Positions 12,643 through 26,564 of a stretch of DNA of 64,000 nt are shown here, one piece after another. The stretch's first letter is position 1. Each line of letters begins with the position of its first letter. Source of the DNA: Stropharia rugosoannulata (Eukaryota > Basidiomycota > Agaricomycetes > Agaricales > Strophariaceae); contig JANCIK010000003.1 of the NCBI GenBank assembly GCA_028532985.1, forward strand, positions 3,048,001 through 3,112,000, written 5' to 3'. The translations under genes were made by a program, and so were the position numbers. The notes under the pieces were generated by a model. The model had not been told where the DNA came from. It searched no databases and saw only the letters and a list, made by a program, of their open reading frames with translations.

Positions 12643-12745
12643 GCCCACCGCGAGGGTCGAACTCGCAGCCTTCAGATCACCATATGACCAGTTCACCCGG
12701 ACTTCGTAAAAGTCTGACGCTCTATCCGATTGAGCTAGGCGGGCG
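12643..12745 (-). tRNA. tRNA-Lys(TTT), with intron
   Basis: On the minus strand the acceptor arm GCCCGCC pairs with the 3' end GGTGGGC. The D arm is GCTCAATCGGATAGAGC, the anticodon stem is TCAGA/TCTGA, and the T arm contains GTTCGACCC. The anticodon loop reads CT-TTT-A followed by an intron of about 30 bases before the final A and TCTGA, the canonical position after nucleotide 37. The mature part is nearly identical to the tRNA-Lys at 21176-21270, but the intron is unrelated. Confidence 0.92.
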
Positions 12746-13007
12746 ATACAATTTTCTACACTGACATCTTTATAATGTTGCAACTTTGCTTAAGCTCGTA
12801 CTTACTGGAAACATTAAATTTGACAGCAGCACTCAACAATTTACAGGTAAAGATTGCGATAAGGAAATACATATTAGTCGACATAAATACACACATTGAG
12901 AAGAACAACAGGAAAGCACAAATCATTTATCTACTACCAAGATCCTCAAACACCAATCCTAAAACCGGATCAGATATTTTACATGCAAAAGATACACTCG
13001 AATGCGC

Positions 13008-15745
<2,738 letters not shown>

Positions 15746-15954
15746 TATTTAAATAGAAAGATGGGGTATCTGGTGAAGGGGATAACGCAAGGGATGACAA
15801 GGGACAAGAAACAAATTGATGGAATTGCCGATGTAACGAGGATTAGGGCCGGCGTTTTCGCGTCTTGGTCACATTTCCCCTGTCTAACTTCTAAGCTGGG
15901 AGTCACTTTTCGACTCCATTCATAAGTGCAAATTACACAGCACCTCATCGCAGG
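15746..15954. promoter_or_regulatory. Shared divergent promoter MCM5/PARG-like
   Basis: Only 209 bases separate the two start codons on opposite strands, so both promoters must overlap here. No specific factor site was identified with confidence. Inference from geometry. Confidence 0.55.
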
Positions 15955-17358
15955 ATGGCGGAGTATTGTCTACCTTCACATCCATCCTTGACTTGCAGTG
16001 ACCCCTTGGGACTCACCAATGAAGACAGCCCTACTGTCTGGTCTGTTGTTACTGCGTCTATACAATCGTTCCGCAATGGTTCGCCTGCGCGTCACTTGCA
16101 TAATCTGCCAGAGCTCATTCAGGATCTTTCATATTCAATACATATGAATGGCAACGCTGACACGGGGTTTCTATCCCACTTTCTTAATGATAATTACCCC
16201 GACGCTAATTCGACTGAAGCACATTCATTGTTGAACAATATCCTGAACGATGCACTGCTTCTACCTTCTCTTTTCCCGACGCATAAAATCCCACATCTTA
16301 GCCAGCAAAGCTCCACTATCGTATTGTCGATAGAAAAAACAAGGTGTTTGATTGCTCATCAAATTCTCAACACTTTGCGTCTACCGAAAGGAAACGACTG
16401 GGGCTGCACCTTCCTATGCTGGTATTCTCAACCTGCGGCCCTCGAGAACGCTGTGGAAGGCTACCTTTGGTCATTATTTCAATATTTTGGCCTGCCTAAG
16501 GACGAATCATCCAGTATCACATTTCAATATCTCATAAACATCCATTATGATGATTGCCTGATGGCTTCAGCCTGGACGAATTCACATAGCAAACCAATTG
16601 GCGATCATGTCGTTTTCGAGCCCACTACCACCGATACAGTTGAGTTTCCTCATCGGAAGGCTCACAGCACACTTATAGCGTCCAATAAAGCTCCTGGATT
16701 CGGATCGGCTTGCACGCAAGAAGAATTGGTGACGGGTTCTTCTCCTCCGCTTCTGCTGCTTGGGGCTCTTTTTGTGTCACCCCCAGTACCACCAAACGTT
16801 GCTCTGCTTGCGTATGGCAAGTTTCCAATTACTCATTGGAAAGGCCAAGGTAGACAAGCTCGTGCGTTAAGGAAGTGGACTATGCATGATCATACATTCT
16901 TGCTCATCGATGCCTCTGAGCTCGATGCTGCACCCGACTCATCTATTCTTATTCCCGACCTTCAACCCCAGCACTTTTCACGGGATCTGAACAAAGCATA
17001 TACAGGATTTATTGGCCTCCGACATTTCCAGATAAAAGATATCTCGTCTCCACTTTGGGGTGCAGGAGCTTTCGGCGGCGATCCCATCGTGAAGGTGCTG
17101 ATCCTGGCACTTGCTGCGGCTCGCGCTGGTGTTACTGTGTACATCTCTGTCGACAAAGAACGTGCATACACGAAGAGCAATAAATTTGACCCAAGCGCCG
17201 AAGCCACAATAAATCTTTTGGCTGAACTTGAGCGATTCCAACAGTCCTCGTCTATGAATGCGGCCGAATTAATACAGCGACTGGCATCTCCCGCAATCTT
17301 ATCATGTCACAATGGCCTAGAAGTCCTTAGACGGCTTTCCCTGTATCCGAATTCATAA
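15955..17358 (+). CDS. Poly(ADP-ribose) glycohydrolase-like protein
   Basis: Intronless 467-residue protein, unusual among its intron-rich neighbours. Around residues 240-260 it has GFGSACTQEEL, matching the PARG signature (Gly-rich loop followed by QEE, whose glutamates do catalysis). Around residues 360-390 it has WGAGAFGGDPIVKVLILALAAA, the second conserved PARG block for ADP-ribose binding (split here as WGAGAFGGD then PIVKVL). The central HHH-like region has DWGCTFLCWYSQP and a long stretch aligning loosely with the PARG helical domain. PARG hydrolyses poly(ADP-ribose) chains made after DNA damage. The classical GGG loop reads GFG here. Family call good; activity not proven. Confidence 0.8.
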   Translation: MAEYCLPSHPSLTCSDPLGLTNEDSPTVWSVVTASIQSFRNGSPARHLHNLPELIQDLSYSIHMNGNADTGFLSHFLNDNYPDANSTEAHSLLNNILNDALLLPSLFPTHKIPHLSQQSSTIVLSIEKTRCLIAHQILNTLRLPKGNDWGCTFLCWYSQPAALENAVEGYLWSLFQYFGLPKDESSSITFQYLINIHYDDCLMASAWTNSHSKPIGDHVVFEPTTTDTVEFPHRKAHSTLIASNKAPGFGSACTQEELVTGSSPPLLLLGALFVSPPVPPNVALLAYGKFPITHWKGQGRQARALRKWTMHDHTFLLIDASELDAAPDSSILIPDLQPQHFSRDLNKAYTGFIGLRHFQIKDISSPLWGAGAFGGDPIVKVLILALAAARAGVTVYISVDKERAYTKSNKFDPSAEATINLLAELERFQQSSSMNAAELIQRLASPAILSCHNGLEVLRRLSLYPNS

Positions 17359-17600
17359 TCTACCAGTGGACAATCCACGATGAGTCAAGATTTTCGGCGG
17401 CTCCTCCTATTCATACTTCGAGTTGAATCACGCAAGCCGCGACTCCCCTCGTACAGAAAAATGATTCATATTCTCGTATCTTTACAGGTACGCTTCCTAT
17501 CCCGGTGTTTCGATGCTATTTTTACATACGGTACTCACAACAAACTGAATAGCTGGGTATCTGACCCGCGGAGTCGCAATGTCATCAGGCAAAAAACATA

Positions 17601-17687
17601 TCCCTCTTAGCTCAGTGGTAGAGCGCGTCACTAGTACTCATAGCGCCAGTGCATGACGAGGTCAGTCGTTCAAGTCGGCTAGAGGGA
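17601..17687 (+). tRNA. tRNA-Thr(AGT), with intron
   Basis: Acceptor stem TCCCTCT pairs perfectly with AGAGGGA. D arm GCTCAGTGGTAGAGC, anticodon stem CGTCA/TGACG, anticodon loop CT-AGT-A followed by an intron of about 15 bases, T arm AGTCGTTCAAGTCGGCT. T-runs for Pol III termination follow at 17696-17700 and 17710-17717. A near-identical copy lies 212 bases downstream. Confidence 0.92.
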
Positions 17688-17709
17688 ATCGTCTCTTTTT
17701 CTATTTCTA

Positions 17710-17717
17710 TTTTTTTT
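17710..17717 (+). terminator. Pol III terminator of first tRNA-Thr
   Basis: Run of eight T, with a shorter T-run just before it at 17696-17700. Confidence 0.7.
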
Positions 17718-17736
17718 ACCGCGAGTTCGTGAGTCT

Positions 17737-17750
17737 GGACTCCGGAGTCC
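17737..17750. repeat. Perfect 14-bp palindrome
   Basis: GGACTCCGGAGTCC just past the first tRNA-Thr. It shares its GACTCC/GGAGTC core with the inverted repeat beside the tRNA-Lys(TTT) at 12544-12569. Confidence 0.75.
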
Positions 17751-17898
17751 GAATTTCGAACTCGTACCTTAAGTGTTTACTGTTCAACTTGTTTGTAACT
17801 TGTAAGGGCCTCAATTTGGCCCTAATCCTGCAATATGTTAGCAGCCGGATCAATGACCGGTACTTGAGCTATCACTATAACCGAAGTAGAATAACATA

Positions 17899-17985
17899 TC
17901 CCTCTTAGCTCAGTGGTAGAGCGCGTCACTAGTACCTGCACGAGCAGTGTATGACGAGGTCAGTCGTTCAAGTCGGCTAGAGGAA
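17899..17985 (+). tRNA. tRNA-Thr(AGT), second copy, with different intron
   Basis: Same mature sequence as the copy at 17601-17687 except that the 3' acceptor strand reads AGAGGAA. This leaves one mismatch (second base pair) in the acceptor stem. The intron after the anticodon AGT-A differs in sequence from the first copy. A T-run at 17991-17995 follows. Either a working variant or the start of decay. Confidence 0.85.
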
Positions 17986-18069
17986 ATCAATTTTTCTTTC
18001 AAGTTCTTGTTTGACAAGGGACGGAACTATGGCTCCATCCGGATAAACTGTATATGTATAAAGGACCAC

Positions 18070-18097
18070 TTGGAAGTTGGAAGTTGGAAGTTGGAAG
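18070..18097. repeat. Minisatellite (TTGGAAG)x4
   Basis: Four perfect tandem copies of TTGGAAG in the 3' flank of the LEA-like gene. Confidence 0.9.
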
Positions 18098-18164
18098 TGC
18101 AGTATTTAATTTTACATCTTGGTTCTTAACACTGGGCCGACGGGTTGTGTGAATTGTGGGAGGC

Positions 18165-19964
18165 TCAGTTCTTCCTTCTCTTGCCGAGCCAATTCCCGAG
18201 ACCAAGTCCTCGAAGAATACTGTCAAGTCCCTGTGTAGTGTTAGTGGCTTGACATGCAATATATGGCACGCTACTCACGAATGCACCGACAATGCCGTGG
18301 AGGAACCCACCAAGGCCCAACGGGCTGAGCAAGTTGCCGAGAAGACCAAGCACGCCCGAAAGGAGCAGACCTACGCCGCCGACGATCTGGGTGAGAGGCT
18401 CTGGAAAACGATGTGTTAGTGGATGGGGTATGAGGAGAGAACGGACTGGGCGCACGGCTGAGGGCGTCAAGCAGCGGGCCGAGGTCGCGCTTGGCCTTGG
18501 GGCAGTTGTTGAGTTTCTGGCGCGCCCAGTCGATCGTCCCTTTGACGTCTTCCACCATCTGCAACCATCCTTAGCATGCGTTCAAACGGATCCGTTCCAC
18601 AGTTTATACCCACCGCTTTCAGCGCCTGCGCCAGGCGCTTCTCCTCCTCGCTCTGTGGCTTGTCTCCCTCGCGGTCTACCTGTTCAGACCGCCGCTTCAC
18701 TTTGTCTGCAAGACGCCCGTCGGGATCCAGCGCCCGGATAGCCCCGTTCGTCTCGTTTAGGATCGATTCCGCCTGCTCCAGCGATGGTCGAACCTTCTCC
18801 ACCAGCTCCTTCACGTCCTTGTCGTCGTCGTCTTTTTCCGCATCGTACCCTTCTATGGCCTATACATATGCTGCTGTCAATACCAAGTCTGAGTCAAAAT
18901 GACCACAAACATACCTGGCGGAACATAGCGGCGAGCGGCGCGATACGCACATTAGCGTTCTCAATGAGGAGCGAAATACGTTGGGCCAGCTGCCGGTCCT
19001 CCAAGTCGCTCTTCTGCTGCGCGATTTCCTCCTCTGTTAACTGGACCTCCTCCTCGCCTTCCACCTGCTCTTCGCCCACCAACTCATCGCCCTCGACCTT
19101 CTCCTCGCCTAGGGCTTGTTCTTCGCCTTCGCCTTGCTCCTCGCCCTCGACATTGGCCTCGGCCTTCTCGCCTTCAACTTGCTCTTCGCCCACTACCTGC
19201 TCCTCACCGCTGACCTTCTCGCCTTCAGCTTGTTCTTCGCCCTCGACCCCCTCGCCATGCGCTTGCTGTTCGCCCTCGACCGTCTCGTCCCCTTCGGCTT
19301 GTCCTTCGCCCTCACGATGTGCTTGCTCTTCCCCCTCGAAGTGCGCTTCGCCCTCGGCCTTATCTTCGACGTGTGCTTGCCCTTTGCCATCTACCTGCTC
19401 CGAGCCGTCTGTCTGAAATTGCTCGTCGCCCTGGCCCTGGACTGAATCTTCACCCTGCGCCTCTCCCTGTGCCGGTTCCTCTCTCTGCACATCGTCCCCA
19501 CTCTCATCCTGCTTCAAGTCTCCAGTTTCGTTTTGCTGATTGTCGCTGCTCTCGGTCTGCTTCACTTCGCCTCCACTGGCCTCCTGCTTGACATCGCCTC
19601 CACTCTCGCCCTGCTTTTGTTCGTTCGCTTGCGCTTGCCTGCCTAACAGCCCGACTTCGGCATTGATCCCCTTGGCAGCATCCACGTCCAGACTCAGGAG
19701 CTGACCGGGCTCTGCACCGGGCGTCCCTGGCTTGCTTGCTGTGTCCGCCTGCTGTGGAGTCTCCGACTTAGCTGGCGTGACTACAAGAGGATCGCCCAGA
19801 TTGCAAGTGCCCACCTTTGGCGTCCGAATTCTGGGCGGCGTATTTGTCTGGGTTGCTGTCTCGACCCTGGGCGCCTTGGGCTTGAACGCCTTCCCGATGT
19901 CGTTCACCGTCTGTCCCGGGCTAAAGCCCTCGGGGAGGTGGAACTTGTTTATGATATCTGTCAT
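18165..19964 (-). CDS. LEA-like protein with acidic Glu/Gln/Gly repeats
   Basis: The best ATG gives MTDIINKFHLPEGFSPGQ; the frame can be read slightly further upstream but only from a TTG. Three parts are visible. An N-terminal Thr/Pro-rich segment comes first. A highly acidic repeat of units such as VEGEEQAEGE and VVGEEQ spans about 19030-19440. The C-terminal half is charged and helical (LEDRQLAQRISLLIENANVRIAPL, then KVRPSLEQAESILNETNGAIRALDPDGRLADK), joined by introns to KGTIDWARQKLNNCPK and a Gly/Leu-rich hydrophobic end (IVGGVGLLLSGVLGLLGNLL then LSPLGLGG), finishing in basic KRRKN. It resembles fungal proteins annotated as LEA-domain or DUF6987; I am unsure of the exact family name. 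Function unknown, possibly structural or stress related. Confidence 0.75.
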
Positions 19965-20576
19965 TGTCGCGTTCTCAATCAAGTGCGGGGAGGAAATGCG
20001 TTCAGTGGGATGAGGTGCAGATACAAGAGGTTTGGCTCAGGCTGAATAGGGTGGCGCGCTGTCTTGAATCTCAATTGAAGCATCATGCGCAGGATGACAC
20101 CTATGTACCACCTTTTGCATCGGCTCCAGTAGCATTCTATAGGCATCGCTGTAAGTGTCTCGTTATTCTCCACATGTCTTAGCAATGTCAACGCTTGCGC
20201 TCATGCATGCAGTTGTACGATCACACCTCTCTGACTGCCTCAAACTTGCGCTCCAATGACGAATGCAGGGAGGAGTTACAACTCTATCATGTACAAACTT
20301 TTTATTAGTTGAAATCAAGGAGACACTCAACGCATGTGTACTGAATAATAGTAATTAATAACTGGCTTATGTTGGAGAAACTATGTCACATTTTGGGCAG
20401 TATTGCTTGAGTATTGCTCTGAAATTTGGATTGTATCTTGCAGTAGTCTACAAGCCGAGGATGGATGTACATTGAAGGGCATTTGAAAATTGCGTCATGC
20501 TTTCAACTTTCAACACTCTCCAAGTCACTTATTAGTGACTCTCCGATCCCACAAGGCTGCGTCTGAGCAAGGGCCC

Positions 20577-21139
20577 GTACAGTACAGTACACCGTATATA
20601 TACGGTATAAACTGTATATGTATACGTATATGTATACATCTTATTTGAAAATCAGTATATACAGTAAATATACAGTATACGGTTTGTATACGGTTATCAT
20701 GAACAGTTCACAAAAGAATGTCTTATTAGCTGTATTACTCCTTGTATTTTGCACCCTAATACAATGTTGAATGTTAATCAAAATTTTTGGGTAACCTTCC
20801 AAACTTGCTAGCATGGTGAAGTACCAATCACATATTATTTCATTGGTAGTAAGGATTGCCAGAGAAGGTCTTTCTCGAAAATTGAATACCTATTGTACTG
20901 TAGATGAGGACTTGCATAGTCAAACAGCAAATGTTAATCACCTTTCCAACCAGTTCAAGGTATAAAAAAGATTCTTAGACTTATTTCCATTATGCATCTT
21001 TTATGTATTAGGTCGGAGTTGTTCCATGATGGGATTGCTTGAAGATAAATTTTTCATGGTTTGACAGTGCTTGTGGGCAAAAAAAAATTATGTAGCACAT
21101 GCGCGATAACCGTGTATATACAGTTAGTACGGTACTCGC
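20577..21139. mobile_element. Candidate non-autonomous inverted-repeat element (MITE-like)
   Basis: The left arm (20577-20640) is built of TATA-rich palindromes with AGTACACCGTATA and AACTGTATATG. The right arm (21101-21139), reverse-complemented, reads AGTACCGTACTAACTGTATA then TACACGGTTATCG. Inner copies GTATACGGTTATC (20686-20698) and GATAACCG (21105-21112) face each other. The interior is AT-rich and non-coding. Arms are imperfect and no target duplication was found, so this is a tentative call. Confidence 0.4.
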
Positions 21140-21151
21140 AAATTGGCAACC

Positions 21152-21168
21152 AAAAAAAAGGACAAAAA
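21152..21168 (-). terminator. Pol III terminator of tRNA-Lys(CTT)
   Basis: Two A-runs on the plus strand (8 and 5 bases) just past the tRNA 3' end, read as oligo-T in its own direction. Confidence 0.75.
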
Positions 21169-21175
21169 GTAATTA

Positions 21176-21270
21176 GCCCACCGCGAGGGTCGAACTCGCA
21201 GCCTTCAGATTATCCAGTGGATTAAACCCGCCTAAGAGTCTGACGCTCTATCCGATTGAGCTAGGCGGGC
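21176..21270 (-). tRNA. tRNA-Lys(CTT), with intron
   Basis: Minus strand. Acceptor GCCCGCC/GGTGGGC, D arm GCTCAATCGGATAGAGC, anticodon stem TCAGA/TCTGA, loop CT-CTT-A then an intron of about 22 bases, T arm with GTTCGACCC. The mature body matches the tRNA-Lys(TTT) gene at 12643-12745. Confidence 0.92.
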
Positions 21271-22015
21271 TATAATATGTCATGGGTATGCGTTACATAT
21301 ACACATTGGCAATATGCATAAAAACTAGTATCAGAATACACTCCAGTCTTTTAGTTCCACACAGGGTCTTAGCAAAGGGAAAATCCGTCCAGAAACATAA
21401 AAAAGCTCTCAGCCCGAGGTAGTGGGTATCAGAACAAGTCGCTTGTTATCATTTATGATATACATCCATTCCCCCAAAATAAACGCCCAATATGATGAAG
21501 TTTGAGGTGTAGTTAATCGCCGATCAGCCGTCAATGATGTTTGAAGGCTATAATTGCTGCTGCCCATTCAATCTCAACGGCGTCTACGTCATATTCTTTC
21601 ACGCTGAAACTGACGACAGAAGAGTCCTGTGAAAATATCCGTGTTTTGGAAAGATGATGGTGATGCACAGCAGAGAATTCTTTGTTCATCGAAAGTCGAA
21701 AAATCGATACTATTGTAGTGAGTATTCCATTCATAGTCAGTGATTGATATAATGGCCGCCTAGAGCCATTAAGGATTAGTTTGCTACACTGGGTATCGTA
21801 CGCGTTGAACTGGGAATGACACAGAGTAGTGAAAACAACGTTGAGTGAGGACTGCGAATGTGAGGTGTAGTACTGCGAAAGGATGAAACAGGGATGATAG
21901 AACAATTGTTGATGGGAGCGGTAATGATGCTGGATGAGAACAGGAGAAGGTATGAATGTGTACAGATACTGGAGACAATGAGTAAAGAGTATTATGAGGC
22001 AATGATAGATCGTTC
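21271..22015. other. 3' flank of BCK1, no gene seen
   Basis: Between tRNA-Lys and the BCK1 stop codon. The minus-strand open frames at 21531-22209 are runs of the BCK1 3' region in other frames. Confidence 0.55.
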
Positions 22016-25000
22016 TTATGTAAATCCAGTGAATACCCAGCCCGGTGGGAGTGTGAGATAGGAATGTTTCCGAAGTTCTGCAGCACTTGGCCGCTCTTCC
22101 GGGTTACTGCAAGGCGAGTCAAAAAGGAGAAAATACAAGCGTTCCGAAAAAGCTCACATAGCGAAGCACTTGCGCCTGAAGTCGTCCGCATCTTCTCCAA
22201 GGACAACATCCTCGGGCACGGGAGGTGGTTGTTTCGATTGATACAACTATAATAATAAAAAGACTTAAGTTAACACCTCAAGATAGCAAATACCGCAGTT
22301 CGTACCTTGAACATGACAGCGACCATTTCTTCACCTGTCCATGGTCGCATGCCTGCCCACATCTCCAAGACGACACAACCTAAGCTCCATATGTCGACCT
22401 TGAAATTATACCCCGTTTTCTGAGCGTTGACAACTTCTGGGGCCATCCAGAAGACAGTGCCTTGCATGGCTGTGAATGCACCTCCCTGCAGGTCTTCCGT
22501 CCTTTTTGAGATACCGAAATCAGAAATTTTGCAAACGCCTGACATCTCGACTAGAATGTTATCCGCCTTCATGTCCTTTATAATCTGGGTTAAAACACTG
22601 ACATACTAGAGCAATAAATATTACGTACTCGATGAAGAATACCTTTAGAATGCAGGTATTCCAGTCCACTCAATATTTGAGCAGTGAACGAACGGGTGAC
22701 ATTATCCGCGAATTTGCCATGTTTATGCAAACAACTTCCAACAGAGCCACCAGGAACGTATTCGAGGAAGCTAGATAGTAACGTCAACATTGAAGCAACA
22801 TTCAAGTTAAGATAATACTGACATGCTCAGATTCGCGGGCGTTTCTTCGAAGCCCAGATATTGCACTATGTTAGGGTGGTCCAGCTCCCGCAAGGTTTCA
22901 CTTTCCATCTTCAAAGCCTGGACAACAGTATGCTGTCGTGAATCGTTCTTGTCACTCGCGGTCTGAGGCAGTTCGACTTGTTTAACTGCGATCATCTCTC
23001 CTGTCGTCGCATTCAAAGCCAGATACACGCGACCATATGTTCCTTTTCCAATAAGCTCACCGCGCACCCACTTGAATGTAGCTACACAGATGAGGTTAGT
23101 CGGCTTAAACAAGTGCATAGAAATGATTGCTTACTGGGGCCTCCAGACGGAGATTCGGGGAGCGATATTGATGAATTGTTGCGGCCTTGCAGCGTCGTAA
23201 CCTCTTCAAGTTTGCTACCCCAGAGCTTTGTACTCCGCTTCCGTATCATACTATCCTTCTGGAGAATGGTATCCGCTGCTCGTGACGTCCTATCAATCCG
23301 TTTCCTATGCTCTTGTGCAACATATCTGATTGACTTCTTCGCTTTGATTCTCGACTTTTCGTCCAGTGTTGGTGCTGGCAGCAATGCAGCGACTGGCTCA
23401 GCGTTGGTCGGCGATGTCTCGCCTGACGTGGCCTCAATGACAGGCTTGTCCAAATCGTGTTTTGGGAAGAACTTCTCCAACTCCTCATAGATATTTTCAG
23501 GCGGAGGACGAGGCGCCCAGTTGTCATTATCAGGGTCAATAAATGTACTCTCTGGGCGTTTGGCTTGCACTCGGAGCAAGTTAGAGTTTGAGGATGAGGC
23601 GGCTGGCCGAGAAGCGGGTGGCTGATTTTCCTTTGATAAAGGCTCTTGTCGCAGAGTACTGTCTACATGGCCATTGGTAGGGGTTTCAATTTGCACTGTG
23701 ATCCGCGGCCTTGTGCCACTAGAACTTTTCCCGGTCTCCGGCTTCACAATCCATGTTCCACCACCAATGTACGAATCCTCATCGTCGGATGAGCTTGGTG
23801 AGTCGTCTTGCTTAAATAGTTCATCATTTCTTGACTGCGACACGCTTTTTGTAGAGACCATTGTTCCAGTAGGAGTAGAGCTTGCATTACTGAGTATATC
23901 AGAAAAGTACTGTCGTTTGTCCTCTTTGAGCGTTAGCTCTGAGCCTGAATTTTCGTCCTTGTCGAGGATGCCTGGAGGAGATAACAGTGGAGATGGATCC
24001 ACGTAGCCGCGTTCATCCCGTTGAGGGTCCTGAGGCGTAAGCGGAGGCGTATTTGAATTCTCAGGTCCACTCGGATCGGATGAGAGTTCACTGGATGCTG
24101 TTGGCCTCGGTCGAGGACCAGGAATAAATCCGGGAGAATGATAATTCCTATTAGGAGATACTGTGCGAGGAGAAGGATTGTTGTCTCCAGAGTCCAAACT
24201 CGAGCCATGGACTGTAGGCGACTGTAGCCGCGAGGAGTATCCGCGGGTTGGAGATATAGCCTCGCCTGCCGCTGACAGAGGCCGCTGATAAGGTTCGTAG
24301 CTAGGGGAAATCAATGTAGGCGGCATTACACGAGTGCCATACTGGCCTGAAGAACTACCTATGATGTCAGGCGAGTTGCCTGTAGGCAATCTGTTGGGGA
24401 GTGGCCGGGTGCCGTTTCTCGGATCGAAAGACTTGGACATCGCATGCATGCTATTGTTTGGCGAGTACGCGGTGTCACGAGAGTTTGGACTTGAAATAAT
24501 GGGGAGGTTAGGCGTGACTTGGTTACGACGGACGCTGTGTGCGTGGCCAACAGACTTCAGATCGTTTACGCTTTTGGTCCCCTGTTTAGTAAGAGTTCTA
24601 CTGGTACCATACCGAGGCTCCATTACATGCAACTTGAAGGCTTGATCATGGCCGATCGGCGTTCCTCCTAGTGGTAGAATACCAGTACGAGGTTTGGTCG
24701 GAAAGTTTCTTGTGCTTGGCATGGGCGGGGCTGGTCTGGGGGGATTTCGCGTTGTAAATGGAGAAATCGGTCGACGATGCAGAGGCTGGTTATGTCGCCG
24801 ATGTGTCGGAGAACTTCGTTCTGGTTCGTCAGTACCACGTTCACTAGTAGGCATAATGATTTCCTGAGCGGTATCAGCTTCTTCATAATTTCTCCTTGGT
24901 GGCCGGTTAGACGCAGTGTACTCGTACGAGTCTTGTGGCCTGAGCGGCTGGAGGGATGGATGGTGATGCTCTCGTCGAAGTAGGGGTTCATGAGTCCTGA

Positions 25001-26406
25001 ATATGTGCTCCTGATCAGCGCCCGCGTCTGATCCTGATCGTATGTGTCGTCGATCTGGTAGCGAGATATCATCATAGAAGGAAGGTTTATTAGGTGATAA
25101 TGGAGGAGCTACTGGTAATGGTGGCGGACCCATAGGAACTGGAGGAAGTGAATGTCCTGGCCTTTCATCCTTACGTGAAATTGATTTTCGCTCGAGTGTC
25201 GGCATTGGAGAAGGGGGCAAGTCAGGGGATCCGGATCGTGGTTGGGAGGCTACGCTCGGTCGCCGTGAAGGGGAACCATGTTTCGGAGGGGATGCTGGCA
25301 GATGGTTCTGCGAGGGTATCGATCGCGTGTCTCTGTCGTCGTCTGCCTCGTAACCAGTGACCATTTCCGGCGTGAGCAGCTCACTCGATGATGAGACACT
25401 ACCATTTCTTGATCTACTGGCCTGGCGGCCTTTAGGTCGCAATGGTTTAATAGGGAGAACAGGTGGGAGAGCTAGTGAATAATCCCCAGGGTGTAATGGC
25501 GGTGGTGGCTCGTGCACAGGCGCAACGGGATGCATCAACAGAAATTTGAGTGTACCTCTACTATCGCCCATCTCCCGACAGAGCGTAAACAAACGACTAT
25601 CCGAGAGGGGCTCCCCAATAGCGAATTTTTCGCCTATTTCCGTCTGATAAATCAAGTAAGGGCTGCTCTCGTCTTCGTTAAAAATTTGCAGCTATGAGCA
25701 GCGAGTAGCGTTAGAGAAACGCTAAAACTTCCACGCAGAACTAAGAACAACTGTGGCTTACCTTGCTAAGGATGAGTTCTCTCATCTGGGCCGCAGATGT
25801 TGCTGCAGTGAGGTCGACCGTAACAAATCGCTCGTAATCAGTCGTTACCATGATAAGTTTTGCGGGAGACGACAAGACAGGTCCTCGGGAGAGAGGCGGA
25901 TCTTGTGTGGTGGGCGACTGCAAAGAAAGAACGATGGTTAGATGCCTGATAAACGACCACAGTGTGCATATTCGCACCTGACGGGGCCCAGGGGGCTTCT
26001 TCGTTGGAGGCCGGCCGCCTATAGGTGCCCTCACACCGGCGCCGCCTCTTCGAAATGAAGGCGTATTAGACGAGCTTGGATCATGGCTGGGAGGCGACAG
26101 GGGGTAAGAGGGGTGGTCCCTGTCGCTTGCTTTGAATAACGAGGACATGCCCGGGGTGGATGGGGGACTAGATGGAGACGCCCTGTCAGGGGAGTCGGAG
26201 ACGTTATAGTGGGAAGTATAATCGTAGTTCATTGGGTAGGGCGGGTATGGCGAATAGTACGGGTTAGGCATGCCATTAAAGGGACGGGCACCGGTGGTAG
26301 TGCGCGGGGGAAAGCCATTGGGGGGACGGTGTGATTTTGTCTCGTCGTCGGGGTTGGCAACGACGAGGGGAGGCCTTGACCTGCCGGTCCTGGAGTCCTC
26401 CGACAT
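22016..26406 (-). CDS. BCK1: MAPKKK of the cell-wall-integrity pathway (BCK1-like)
   Basis: Large kinase expected to relay the PKC signal to the MKK1/2-Slt2 wall-integrity cascade. Start MSEDSRTGRSRPPLVV at 26406, then a Pro/Ser-rich region. A ubiquitin-like/RA-like segment follows (KLIMVTTDYERFVTVDL ... LIYQTEIGEKFAIGEPLSD), then about 600 residues of disordered linker. The conserved BCK1 pre-kinase motif NIYEELEKFFPKHDLDKP and RSTKLWGSKLEEV come next. The C-terminal kinase has GKGTYGRVYLALN, AVKQVEL, HRDMKADNIL, SDFGISKR, GTVFWMAPEV and DIWSLGCVVLEMW. The last exons give KQPPPVPEDVVLGEDADDF and HPYLTLPPGWVF. Kinase-domain introns are short. Starts 159 bases from the GID8 stop, same strand. 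A close relative with a different domain order lies at 57943-60437. Confidence 0.93.
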
Positions 26407-26564
26407 GAAGGGACAAGTGGAGATGGATGTGCGAGGACAGCGGCGTCGTCGAGAGGTTAAGATACAACAGTGGCCCAGCGAGAATACGTCCGTGCTGACC
26501 AATCCAGGCACAGACACACGCAAAAAATAATTTATTATTACAACTTGTACAACAAACATTAATA

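Larger units (their letters stand above)
19965..21175. other. Gene-free interval with candidate inverted-repeat element
   Basis: Upstream of the LEA-like gene. Apart from the element at 20577-21139 and the tRNA terminator, no coding potential was seen. Confidence 0.5.

Noticed and set aside
18292..19591. Long plus-strand open frames antisense to the LEA-like gene
   Set aside because: Ser/Pro/Cys- or Phe/Leu-rich shadows of the GC-rich acidic-repeat coding strand.
19965..19982. LEA-like protein start at a TTG upstream (LIENATM...)
   Set aside because: The upstream start is TTG; the first in-frame ATG is at 19964 and gives a natural start MTDIINKFH.
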